11,131 nt of DNA, from positions 1 through 11,131 of the forward strand of contig CAJTML010000068.1 of the NCBI GenBank assembly GCA_910577495.1, given 5' to 3'. This document shows, piece by piece, positions 4,656-11,131 of this stretch. Each line of letters starts with the position of its first letter. Within the stretch, counting starts at the first letter, position 1. The position numbers were made by a program, and so were the translations under genes. The notes under the pieces are model-generated. The model did not search any database. It worked only from the letters and a program-made list of their open reading frames with translations, and was not told the origin of the DNA. Source of the DNA: an uncultured Eggerthellaceae bacterium (GTDB taxonomy: Bacteria; Actinomycetota; Coriobacteriia; Coriobacteriales; Eggerthellaceae).

Positions 4656-5654
4656 TTAGCCGAGGTGCTCTTCGTAGAACGCTTGCAGGGCGTCAAACGG
4701 AATCTTATCCAGCTGATCATACAGATCGCAGTGGCTTGCACCAGGCACGATGATGAGATTTTTGTTCGCGTGCTCGTAGTCACCCTTGTTCTGCGTGAGG
4801 CGGGCGAAGGCATCCTTGCCGAAATAGCTTGAGTGCGCTTTTTCGCCATGAATGATAAGCACGGCGTTGTCGATCTCGTCCAAATAGGTGAGCAGCGGCA
4901 GATTCAAAAACGGCAGGTTGGACGTGACGTTCCAACCCTCGTTTGAGTTGAGCGAACGCGGATGATACCCGCGCGGCGTCTTGTAGTAATCGTAGTAATC
5001 GGCAAGGAACTGCGGCGCGTCAGCAGGCAGCGGATCAACCACACCACCAGCGCGTTTATACGTTCCCGTGCGGTAGTCCTCGGTGCGCTGCGCCGCCATC
5101 TGAGCGCGTGCAGCATTGCGAGCTTCCTTGGTGTCCTCGGCGTCGAAGTAGCCCTTCGCATTAACGCGTGTCATGTCATACATGGTGGACGTTACGGTCG
5201 CTTTGATGCGCGGGTCGTTTTCGGCCGCGGAAAGCGCCATGCCGCCCCAGCCGCAAATGCCGCAAATGCCAATGCGATCAGGGTCAACGTCGTCGCGACA
5301 CGACAGGTGGTCCACGGCGGCGCAGAAATCCTCGGTGTTGATGTCGGGGGAGGCCACGTAGCGCGGCTGCCCGCCACTTTCGCCCGTGTATGATGGGTCA
5401 AACGCAATGGTCAAAAACCCGCGCTCGGCCAGCTGCTGTGCGTACAATCCACTGGATTGCTCCTTGACGGCGCCAAACGGGCCAGCAACCGCAATAGCGG
5501 CGAAGGGGGCGTGCGCGTCCTTGGGTTTGTAGAGGTCAGCGGCCAGTGTGATGCCGTAGCGGTTGTGGAAGGTGATCTTCTCGTGGTCAACGTTGTCGCT
5601 TTTGGGGAACACTTTGTCCCACGCCTGCGTCAATTCCAACTGTTCGTCTTGCAT
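4656..5654 (-). CDS. Alpha/beta hydrolase, YcjY/COG1073-like, with an unusual nucleophile elbow
   Basis: A 332-residue cytoplasmic alpha/beta-hydrolase; substrate unknown. It shows the family pattern: an N-terminal strand (ITFHNRYGITLAADLYKP), an oxyanion-side GPFGAVKEQSS, FDPSYTGESGG, the elbow region GICGICGWGG (129-138), HGEKAHS and the C-terminal PGASHCDLYD with the expected catalytic His308. Where related enzymes have G-x-S-x-G-G this protein has C134-G-W136-G-G, so the Ser is absent; Cys134 could take over, as Cys does in dienelactone hydrolases, but its spacing is off by two. The start is ATG 5654, preceded by GAAAGGA with 8 bases spacing; the upstream extension to 5732 runs through the promoter and is rejected. 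The gene diverges from a MerR regulator, whose likely target it is. Confidence 0.82.
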   Translation of the reverse strand: MQDEQLELTQAWDKVFPKSDNVDHEKITFHNRYGITLAADLYKPKDAHAPFAAIAVAGPFGAVKEQSSGLYAQQLAERGFLTIAFDPSYTGESGGQPRYVASPDINTEDFCAAVDHLSCRDDVDPDRIGICGICGWGGMALSAAENDPRIKATVTSTMYDMTRVNAKGYFDAEDTKEARNAARAQMAAQRTEDYRTGTYKRAGGVVDPLPADAPQFLADYYDYYKTPRGYHPRSLNSNEGWNVTSNLPFLNLPLLTYLDEIDNAVLIIHGEKAHSSYFGKDAFARLTQNKGDYEHANKNLIIVPGASHCDLYDQLDKIPFDALQAFYEEHLG

Positions 5655-5688
5655 GGTAAACGTCCTTTCCTCTGTCTTGCATAATGCG

Positions 5689-5719
5689 ATCTTACAAGTT
5701 AAAGTGAACTTTAAGTCAA
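5689..5719 (-). promoter_or_regulatory. MerR-type promoter and operator of the hydrolase gene (19-bp spacer)
   Basis: On the minus strand TTGACT (5719-5714) is the -35 and TAAGAT (5694-5689) the -10, separated by exactly 19 bp. Within and at the edge of that spacer lies a perfect dyad, TTAAAGT (5699-5705 on plus), 2 bases, ACTTTAA (5708-5714). Overlong spacers of 19-20 bp with a central dyad are the hallmark of promoters activated by MerR-family proteins through DNA distortion. The adjacent divergent gene encodes such a protein. Transcription would begin near 5682, leaving a leader of about 27 bases before ATG 5654. Confidence 0.8.
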
Positions 5720-5817
5720 GCAGACCAGACAAAAAGTTTGGCGAATACTTTCAGCTGCTGCCCACAGCGGCGCAATGCGCTAGAAGTTTGAAGCACGGTC
5801 GAAAGAAGGAACGCACT

Positions 5818-6264
5818 ATGACCTACACCGTGGGAGAGGTGGCGAAGCTGCTGAACGTGGCGCCATCCACCCTTCGCTATTACGAATCCGAAGGTCTTTT
5901 GCTCGAAGTGGAGCGTACCGAAAGTGGAAGGCGCTGCTATTCGGAGCGCGATGTTGAGGCATGTCGTGTGATCGAGTGTCTCAAAGAGTCGGGACTTTCC
6001 ATCAAAGATATTCGCGACTTTATGGAGATGGTGCAGCAAGGAGATGCCACGCTGGCGGGTCGTTTGGCGCTGTTTGAGGAGCGACGCGCGGCGGTGCTGG
6101 CAGAAATTGAGCGGCTGCAAGAAACGCTGAGTGTGCTGGATTTCAAGCGCTGGTATTACGGCACAGCACTTGCGGCTGGCACTGAGGACGCGGTAAAAGA
6201 CCTGGCAGAGACCGAGATTCCGCCTGAGCATCAGGCTGCGCGTAAACGACTTAAGCACGGATAA
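5818..6264 (+). CDS. MerR-family transcriptional regulator, AdhR/NmlR-like
   Basis: A 148-residue DNA-binding regulator. The N-terminal winged helix-turn-helix is clear: YTVGEVAKLLNVAPSTLRYYESEGLL (residues 3-28), then RRCYSERDVEACRVIECLKESGLSIKDI (38-65). A long coiled coil for dimerisation follows (about 78-115). Cys54 in the IECLKESG segment sits where the thiol- and aldehyde-sensing AdhR/NmlR subgroup keeps its conserved Cys, and Cys40 is also present; there is no metal-binding loop of the MerR/CueR kind. The start is ATG 5818, with AAGGA 7 bases upstream; the frame is open back to 5563 but runs through the divergent hydrolase start. It probably controls the divergent hydrolase through the 19-bp-spacer promoter. 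The aldehyde or electrophile inducer is inferred from family resemblance. Confidence 0.9.
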   Translation: MTYTVGEVAKLLNVAPSTLRYYESEGLLLEVERTESGRRCYSERDVEACRVIECLKESGLSIKDIRDFMEMVQQGDATLAGRLALFEERRAAVLAEIERLQETLSVLDFKRWYYGTALAAGTEDAVKDLAETEIPPEHQAARKRLKHG

Positions 6265-6303
6265 ACGAAGGCCTTTGTGCACGATCGTGATCTTGCCTGC
6301 ACG

Positions 6304-6349
6304 GCCGAAGACGCATACGCCGGGTAGGCGGCTTCAGGGCATTCTTTTT
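6304..6349 (+). terminator. Candidate terminator of the MerR gene
   Basis: GAAG (6307-6310) and CTTC (6332-6335) bracket an inner stem CGCC/GGCG (6318-6321 with 6327-6330) around GGGTA. The flanking bases add partial pairing (GCC with GGGC). A T-run follows (TTCTTTTT, 6342-6349). It lies about 40 bases after the stop. The stem is interrupted, so this is a moderate call. Confidence 0.4.
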
Positions 6350-6359
6350 GGAGGTGCAA

Positions 6360-6389
6360 ACCCCATTTTGCGGCGTTAAAAATACCGCC
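6360..6389 (+). repeat. Short palindromic intergenic motif, copy 2
   Basis: ACCCCATTTTG (6360-6370), eight bases, then AAAATACCGCC (6379-6389). It shares both blocks with the minus-strand copy at 2498-2522, but with a longer spacer. GCGG and CCGC inside it form a short inverted pair. Too short to call a repeat family from two copies alone. Confidence 0.4.
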
Positions 6390-6564
6390 AATGACCAGGT
6401 AAAATGTAATAATCGTGACGTGCCGATGTCACAACTAAACCTCCGCCATACCTGACCCGTTCCCTATACTTTTACGGTGGCGAAAAATCGCGCACGTGCA
6501 GGAGAGGAGCACGCGCGAGACAGCGTTCGCCGTATGAGGTTTAAGCGTGTCAGAGGGGGCGACT

Positions 6565-9500
6565 ATGTCTTCGAGTAGCGAAAAAGAAGTGGCGAATAAT
6601 TCGCGCACAATTCACAGGAGAGGTGCGCGTGGATGGGCGCGCAAAGCGCTGTCCGTGGTGTTGGCAACTGCGCTCTGCGTGACCATGTGTCCGATCAGCG
6701 CCTATGCTGATGATGAGGTGGAATCTGCTGCGGTAGAGCAAGAGGCAATCGTGCCAGCGCCTGCCGTACCCGCACAAGATGAGCTTGTGCCAGCTGTGCC
6801 AGCATCGGATGAAACCGCATCAGCCACGCCTGCATTGGACGAACTTGCAGCGTCAATGCCGCAAGCATCGCCGCGCGAGGTGGTGCAGTTTGCCAATGAG
6901 TGGCTGGCAACGCATGTTGCTTTCGACCCGAAAGCAGAAAGCGTCCTTGCAGCATCTGACCGCTTGGCCGTTGTTGAGCAGCTGCTTGAGACGGGCGCGG
7001 GAGATGCCGCGGCATTCGCCTTCGCGTTCCAAGCGCTCATGGATCAAGCCGACATCCCGAGCATTTGCGTGCAAAACGAGGCAGACACGCAGGTCTGGAA
7101 CATGGTTGAGCTGGATGGCGAATGGCTCCACGTTGACGCGGCGAAAAATGCGCAAGCATATGCTGCCTGCGAAGAGGCTGACGTGGAGACCCATACGTGC
7201 TTTACCGCGTATCTCCTGGTGAGCGACGAGGTATTGGCTGCTGAAACTGAAGATGCTGCTGCATTTGCGTATCGTGCGGTTGAAGGCTTTGAACTACCTG
7301 AACCTGCTCCGAGTGATGGCGAAGAGCAGGGCGAAGAGGTGGAGACGCCTGCCGTTAAAGATGAGACCCCAACTGAGGTGCCAGATATCCCTGAAGCGAA
7401 TGTTCCCGATGAGAATGTGCCAGAGATCATCACGCCTGAAGAAGAGCAACCTGCAGACGAACCAGTGGTTGACGAGCCCCTCGTCAGCGAACCTGCTGAT
7501 GAACCCGCGGATGCCGTAGAAAACCCCAGCGTTGAAATGGTGCCGAACGAAGAGTTGTCTGACCTCAGTACTGGGCTTGTTTTGGGTGATCCTTTCGGCA
7601 TTATGACGCATGCTGCAAGCGGCTGGACGTGGCCATTACCGGGATATAGTTATGTTTCGCAGGGCTTTGGTGGTTCAAACAATCACGAAGCAATTGACAT
7701 CCCTGCACCAGAAGGAACTCCTGTGGTTGCTGCTCGTGCGGGTACAGTTGTTGCTATCAATATGCATTCGTCCTATGGAAACGCAATTGCCATTCTTCAC
7801 GACGGTGGATATTCGACGTTTTATTGTCACTTGAGTCGACGCGCTGTTAGTGTTGGGGCTTATGTTAACGCTGGCCAGACTATCGGTTATGTCGGTCATA
7901 CAGGGACTGTATACGGCAATCCAGGAAATCATCTGCATTTTCGCTTGAACACCAATGCGACAAAGACCAATTATTGGGGAAAGATGCAAAATCCCGCGAA
8001 TTATGTTTCGTATAACTCAACACCGCCCCATTCTCATTCTTATTCGGTTGCTTCCTGCACCTACTACCACAGCTCTACACATCGTGTGATTTATAACAAA
8101 TGTTCATGCGGAGCATCTAAAGCTGACACCTTCGCCAACCACGACTTCCAGTGGTGCGGTCTCACGAACAAGTGCACCGTCTGTGGCGCCGTGTATGACA
8201 AAGACACCTACATGACGGAGTACTTCACAAACCAGCAGACGACGCTTTACGAAAAGGCTGGCTACAACCAAAAAGCACTGCTCACCATACCTAAAGGGGT
8301 TGTTGTGAAGCCGCTGGAAACTCCGCGAGATTATGCGGCGGGTCGCTTCCAGATGTATATCGAATACAAGGGCAAACGCGGATACGTGTGGTCATCGGAT
8401 GTGACGCCCAACAGTAACGGCGGTGTTCATACATGGAAAAATGGCAAGTGTGCGACGTGTGGTATTGCGCAAGCGCCTTCTCAGCCAGGTGTCTACAAGA
8501 TCACCGCAGATAAAACCATTTACAAAGACAACGCATTGCGAGGTGCGCAGAAAAAACTAAAGGCGGGCGACACGCTCGTGGTGACAAAGGTTGAAACTAC
8601 CACGGCAGGCTATCTTTGGGGTTGGACTGCTGATGGCTATACCTTAGAGATGACCTATGCCAACATGAAATATGCGTCATCGCCTGCGCGTAATGGTACG
8701 GTGACCACGATCCCTGAAGGAATCTACGTTATTCGTTCTGCTGCAAACCGCTATTATGGCCTGGACATTTATGGTGCATCCACAGCAAATGGCGCCAACC
8801 TGCAGCTCTGGCAAGACAACGGGCACAACGCGCAAAAGTTCAAGTTTACGAAGAATTCTGATGGCACCTATCTCATCACTAATATTCATTCGGGTAAAGC
8901 GTTGGATGTGGCGAACTGGGGAACCGCACGTGGTGTCAACATCGGTCAGTGGGACGCTACCAATAATGCTAACCAGCGTTGGTACGTCGAAAAAACCAAG
9001 TCAGGAACGTATTCGCTTCGTAACAAGCACAGCAACCTCTACATGGATGTGTATAACGGCGAAGTCAAGAACAATGGCAACATCTGGCAGTATGATGGCA
9101 ACGGCTCCTTGGCTCAACAGTTCTATATCGAACAAGCCAACAAAGGATCGCTGGCATCTTCGCCCACTAACACCGTTGTGGTAACCGGCGTGAATTCGCA
9201 ATATACCTACACTGGCAAAGTAATTGCTCCTGCTGCCAAGGTGCGCAAGCAAGTCTATTCAGCAAATCAGTTGCGCGCTCCTGTCAGTGGAACACCCAAT
9301 TACCAATATGCGTTCCGCGACGACACAGTGGAACTCAAGGCTGGCAAAACCTATGTGCTTGAAATTGGCTCGATCATTCACAACACCGGTAGCGGCACAA
9401 AAGTGAGCGTCATTCCGTACAATTTCACGCAGGATACCGCAGTTGGCCCAATGATGACCTTCGCCTATTCATCATCCAAGCAAACGAAAACTTTTACGCC

Positions 9501-10515
9501 GACAGCAGATTGTAGGTTGCTGTTCTACTCGGGCGTGGCTGGCGCTTGCAACGGCAACGTGTCCACGTTCAACAACATCCGCGTGTATGAGGTACTCAAA
9601 GCGGGCACGGACTACAAAACCACCTTCACCAACAACGTGAATGCGGGCAAGGCAACCGTGCGCATCCAAGGTCTGGGCAACTACAGCGACGTATTCACGC
9701 GCACCTTCGCCATCAAGGCAAAGGCCGCAACGCCGAAAGTGACGCTGTCTACCAGCAAATATACCTATGATGGGAAGGCGAAAAAACCAGGCGTGACAGT
9801 CAAAGTTGGCTCCACGACGCTCAAGAGCGGCCGCGACTACACGGTCAGCTACTCCAACAACGTCAAGGTCGGTACGGGCAAAGTCAAAGTGACGCTCAAG
9901 GGCAACTACACCGGCTCCGCCACCAAGTCATTCACCATTGCTGATCGGGTACCAAAGGCTCCGGCGTCAAAGACTGGCTGGGTGAAGTCCTCCACGGGTC
10001 GCTGGTATTATTACCAGTCGGGCAAGTTGTCGAAGGGCTGGAAGAGCGTGTCGGGTGCGTGGTACTACCTGGATCCGAACACCGGCGTCATGCAAACCGG
10101 CTGGAAGAAAGTGGCCAGCAGGTGGTATTACCTGAAGTCATCAGGCGCTATGGCGCAAGGCTGGATTAAAGACGGGCGCATTTGGTACTACCTCAACTAT
10201 GGCTCGGGCGCCTTGGCCACTGGCTGGATCAAAGACGCTGGCAAGTGGTATTTCGCGGACAGCTCGGGCGCTATGAAGACCGGCTGGATTAAAGTGAAGG
10301 GCGCATGGTATTACTTAAACGCCAGCGGCGTTATGCAGACGGGCTGGTTTAAGGTAGGTTCTACGTGGTACTATGCCAACTCATCTGGTGTAATGTTGAC
10401 TAACCGCTGGATCGGCGGCACCTATTGGGTGGGCTCAAATGGAGCCATGGCGAAAAACGCATGGGTTGATGGTGGCCGATATTGGGTCGGCGCTGATGGT
10501 CGCTGGCGCGGCTAA
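6565..10515 (+). CDS. Secreted multi-domain M23 (LytM-type) peptidase with ricin-type lectin and wall-binding repeats
   Basis: A 1316-residue surface protein, probably a peptidoglycan endopeptidase held on the wall. Domains in order: signal peptide cut after AYA (residue 48); a degenerate transglutaminase-like domain (about 100-240); a Glu/Pro-rich linker (245-345); an M23 peptidase (353-485) with all ligands, H374xxxD378, H422 in YCHLS, and H456-L-H458; a Cys-rich CxxC segment (about 490-545); an SH3-like domain (550-620); a second CxxCG motif; another SH3-like domain (642-708); a ricin-B lectin with three Q-x-W-like repeats (717-860); an Ig-like domain (873-1052) interrupted by an insert at 897-1008; a second, intact Ig-like domain (1055-1128); and nine wall-binding repeats (1137-1316). 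ATG 6565 has AGAGGGGG 5 bases upstream; GTG 6547 is an alternative adding six residues. It is followed after 31 bases by a sensor kinase gene. The peptidase call is firm; the cleaved bond is not known. Confidence 0.9.
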   Translation: MSSSSEKEVANNSRTIHRRGARGWARKALSVVLATALCVTMCPISAYADDEVESAAVEQEAIVPAPAVPAQDELVPAVPASDETASATPALDELAASMPQASPREVVQFANEWLATHVAFDPKAESVLAASDRLAVVEQLLETGAGDAAAFAFAFQALMDQADIPSICVQNEADTQVWNMVELDGEWLHVDAAKNAQAYAACEEADVETHTCFTAYLLVSDEVLAAETEDAAAFAYRAVEGFELPEPAPSDGEEQGEEVETPAVKDETPTEVPDIPEANVPDENVPEIITPEEEQPADEPVVDEPLVSEPADEPADAVENPSVEMVPNEELSDLSTGLVLGDPFGIMTHAASGWTWPLPGYSYVSQGFGGSNNHEAIDIPAPEGTPVVAARAGTVVAINMHSSYGNAIAILHDGGYSTFYCHLSRRAVSVGAYVNAGQTIGYVGHTGTVYGNPGNHLHFRLNTNATKTNYWGKMQNPANYVSYNSTPPHSHSYSVASCTYYHSSTHRVIYNKCSCGASKADTFANHDFQWCGLTNKCTVCGAVYDKDTYMTEYFTNQQTTLYEKAGYNQKALLTIPKGVVVKPLETPRDYAAGRFQMYIEYKGKRGYVWSSDVTPNSNGGVHTWKNGKCATCGIAQAPSQPGVYKITADKTIYKDNALRGAQKKLKAGDTLVVTKVETTTAGYLWGWTADGYTLEMTYANMKYASSPARNGTVTTIPEGIYVIRSAANRYYGLDIYGASTANGANLQLWQDNGHNAQKFKFTKNSDGTYLITNIHSGKALDVANWGTARGVNIGQWDATNNANQRWYVEKTKSGTYSLRNKHSNLYMDVYNGEVKNNGNIWQYDGNGSLAQQFYIEQANKGSLASSPTNTVVVTGVNSQYTYTGKVIAPAAKVRKQVYSANQLRAPVSGTPNYQYAFRDDTVELKAGKTYVLEIGSIIHNTGSGTKVSVIPYNFTQDTAVGPMMTFAYSSSKQTKTFTPTADCRLLFYSGVAGACNGNVSTFNNIRVYEVLKAGTDYKTTFTNNVNAGKATVRIQGLGNYSDVFTRTFAIKAKAATPKVTLSTSKYTYDGKAKKPGVTVKVGSTTLKSGRDYTVSYSNNVKVGTGKVKVTLKGNYTGSATKSFTIADRVPKAPASKTGWVKSSTGRWYYYQSGKLSKGWKSVSGAWYYLDPNTGVMQTGWKKVASRWYYLKSSGAMAQGWIKDGRIWYYLNYGSGALATGWIKDAGKWYFADSSGAMKTGWIKVKGAWYYLNASGVMQTGWFKVGSTWYYANSSGVMLTNRWIGGTYWVGSNGAMAKNAWVDGGRYWVGADGRWRG
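9973..10512 (+). repeat. Nine choline-binding/glucan-binding-type repeats (CW_binding) at the C-terminus
   Basis: The coding sequence repeats every 57-63 bases. Seven units follow the pattern TGW-x(3-6)-WYY-x(3-5)-SGxMx, for example TGWIKVKGAWYYLNASGVMQ; the last two are shorter and divergent, with YWVG in place of WYY. Such repeats bind choline on teichoic acids or polysaccharide in other Gram-positives. The ligand in this organism is not known. Confidence 0.9.
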
Positions 10516-10546
10516 GTTATAACCGGCATACGGGAGGAGTAAAAGA

Positions 10547-11131
10547 ATGCGATTGAGTACAACGTGGAGACCGCTTCTTTCGCTCCTCTCGTTTTCGTTG
10601 CTGGCAATATCGCTGGTGGTGCTGGTGTGGATTGTGCTTTCGGGCGGCTCTGTTGGCTGGATCATCACGGCGGTGGTAGTGGCGCTGGCTTCGCTGGTGG
10701 TTGGCATCATGCTGCGGCGCGAAGTGACGCGCACGTGCGAGGTTGAGGCTGCCAAAGAGCGCGTTTTCGCACTTCAGGAGCAAGAGCAAGCTGTCTTGGC
10801 ATACCAGCAGCGCTTGGAAGAGAGCAAAGACGAGGTGCTGAGCGTTCGCCGTCGTGTGGGCGAAGAGATTGCGGCGGCGCGTCAGATGGTGGCCAACCGC
10901 GACCAAGCCGCAGCCGATAAACATCTCTCAGCCGCGCTGGATCTCATGGGGGATCAAGCGTATCGACTCTGCGATCACCCCTCCGTTGATGCTATGGCAA
11001 CGCTGAAGCTTCACGCGTGCGAAGAGGCGGGCATTTCGGCGCAGTTCGCGCTGAGCATCCCGCGCGACGTCACTGTTTCTCCGGTGGATTTGTGTGCGGT
11101 GGTGGGCAATCTGGTGGACAACGGCTTGGAG
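10547..11131 (+). CDS. GHKL-type sensor histidine kinase, N-terminal part (cut by the window edge)
   Basis: The frame is open from ATG 10547 to the edge (195 codons), with GGGAGGAG (10532-10539) 7 bases upstream. Two transmembrane helices lie at about 10-32 and 38-60, with almost nothing exposed between them. A coiled coil (about 63-115) follows, then a helical region and the start of an ATPase domain: AVVGNLVDNGLE, with Asn188 and Asn192 as the N-box, preceded by LCDHPSVDAMATLKLHACEEAGI, the pattern of AgrC/DcuS-like kinases. At the usual phospho-acceptor motif (R-H-D-x-x-N-H) the sequence reads RRRVGEEI, so the histidine seems to be missing. The gene starts 31 bases after the M23 protein gene, so the two are likely co-transcribed. 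A partner regulator, often LytTR type, would be expected to the right. Confidence 0.82.
   Translation, partial: MRLSTTWRPLLSLLSFSLLAISLVVLVWIVLSGGSVGWIITAVVVALASLVVGIMLRREVTRTCEVEAAKERVFALQEQEQAVLAYQQRLEESKDEVLSVRRRVGEEIAAARQMVANRDQAAADKHLSAALDLMGDQAYRLCDHPSVDAMATLKLHACEEAGISAQFALSIPRDVTVSPVDLCAVVGNLVDNGLE

Larger units (their letters stand above)
6265..6564. other. Intergenic leader of the M23 protein gene
   Basis: This 300-base stretch holds no gene. From left to right: a perfect 10-bp palindrome CACGATCGTG (6280-6289), a candidate terminator for the MerR gene (6304-6349), a relative of the ACCCCATTTTG motif (6360-6389), a small dyad GTGAC-N8-GTCAC (6415-6432), a possible -10 TATACT (6465-6470) lacking a recognisable -35, and the ribosome binding site AGAGGGGG (6552-6559). 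A second candidate site, GAGGT (6536-6540), precedes an in-frame GTG at 6547. Confidence 0.55.

Noticed and set aside
5655..5732. N-terminal extension of the alpha/beta hydrolase
   Set aside because: It would be encoded by the promoter and operator; ATG 5654 has GAAAGGA eight bases upstream.
5563..5817. N-terminal extension of the MerR protein
   Set aside because: It would run through the divergent hydrolase start and the MerR-type promoter; the family starts at MTYTVGEV with a good ribosome binding site.
7044..7601. Minus-strand 185-codon frame within the M23 protein gene
   Set aside because: Ser/Gly/Thr-rich shadow of the Glu/Pro/Ala-rich coding sequence, no ribosome binding site.

Overview
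The window reads as a chromosomal segment of a GC-rich, Gram-positive-type anaerobe, most likely a member of the Coriobacteriia (Actinomycetota; Eggerthellaceae or Atopobiaceae-like). The evidence is the mix of GC-rich codon use, monoderm surface proteins (a Tat/lipobox NagZ, a choline-binding-type repeat wall hydrolase), an agmatine deiminase with an APC antiporter, and a GHKL-type sensor kinase. The genus assignment is inference only.

Layout. 1-605: C-terminal end of an APC-family permease, probably an agmatine/putrescine antiporter. 606-755: a structured intergenic spacer with a tandem 30-bp repeat inside an interrupted hairpin and a 29-bp dispersed element. 756-1961: agmatine deiminase (aguA), closed by a strong hairpin built from the same element. 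1962-2703: a 740-bp stretch with no convincing gene, holding hairpins, GC-rich low-complexity DNA, a short motif seen again near 6360, helically phased AGTGAAATA repeats and a third copy of the 29-bp element. 2704-4005: lipoprotein NagZ-type glycoside hydrolase (GH3). 4079-4569: a RelB/RelE-type toxin-antitoxin pair. 4656-5654 (minus): an alpha/beta hydrolase of the YcjY type, divergent from 5818-6264, a MerR-family regulator of the thiol/aldehyde-responsive (AdhR/NmlR-like) kind. The 163 bp between them carry a textbook MerR promoter with a 19-bp spacer and a dyad. 6565-10515: a 1316-residue secreted, multi-domain M23 peptidase with wall-binding repeats. 10547-11131: start of a two-TM GHKL sensor kinase, cut by the window edge, probably co-transcribed with the peptidase.

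How the parts work together. The first two genes form the uptake and first enzymatic step of the agmatine deiminase energy/acid-resistance pathway; the carbamoyltransferase and carbamate kinase are not in view on the right-hand side. NagZ and the M23 protein both act on peptidoglycan outside the membrane. The MerR/hydrolase pair is a self-contained regulator-target module. The last two genes suggest a wall hydrolase linked to a membrane sensor.

Most notable: the 29-bp palindromic element in three copies, two of which directly abut ribosome binding sites; the MerR promoter; the M23 protein with an apparently dead transglutaminase-like domain and a domain nested inside an Ig-like repeat; and a GHKL kinase that seems to lack its phospho-accepting histidine. 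I see no CRISPR array, rRNA, tRNA, transposase or phage gene.
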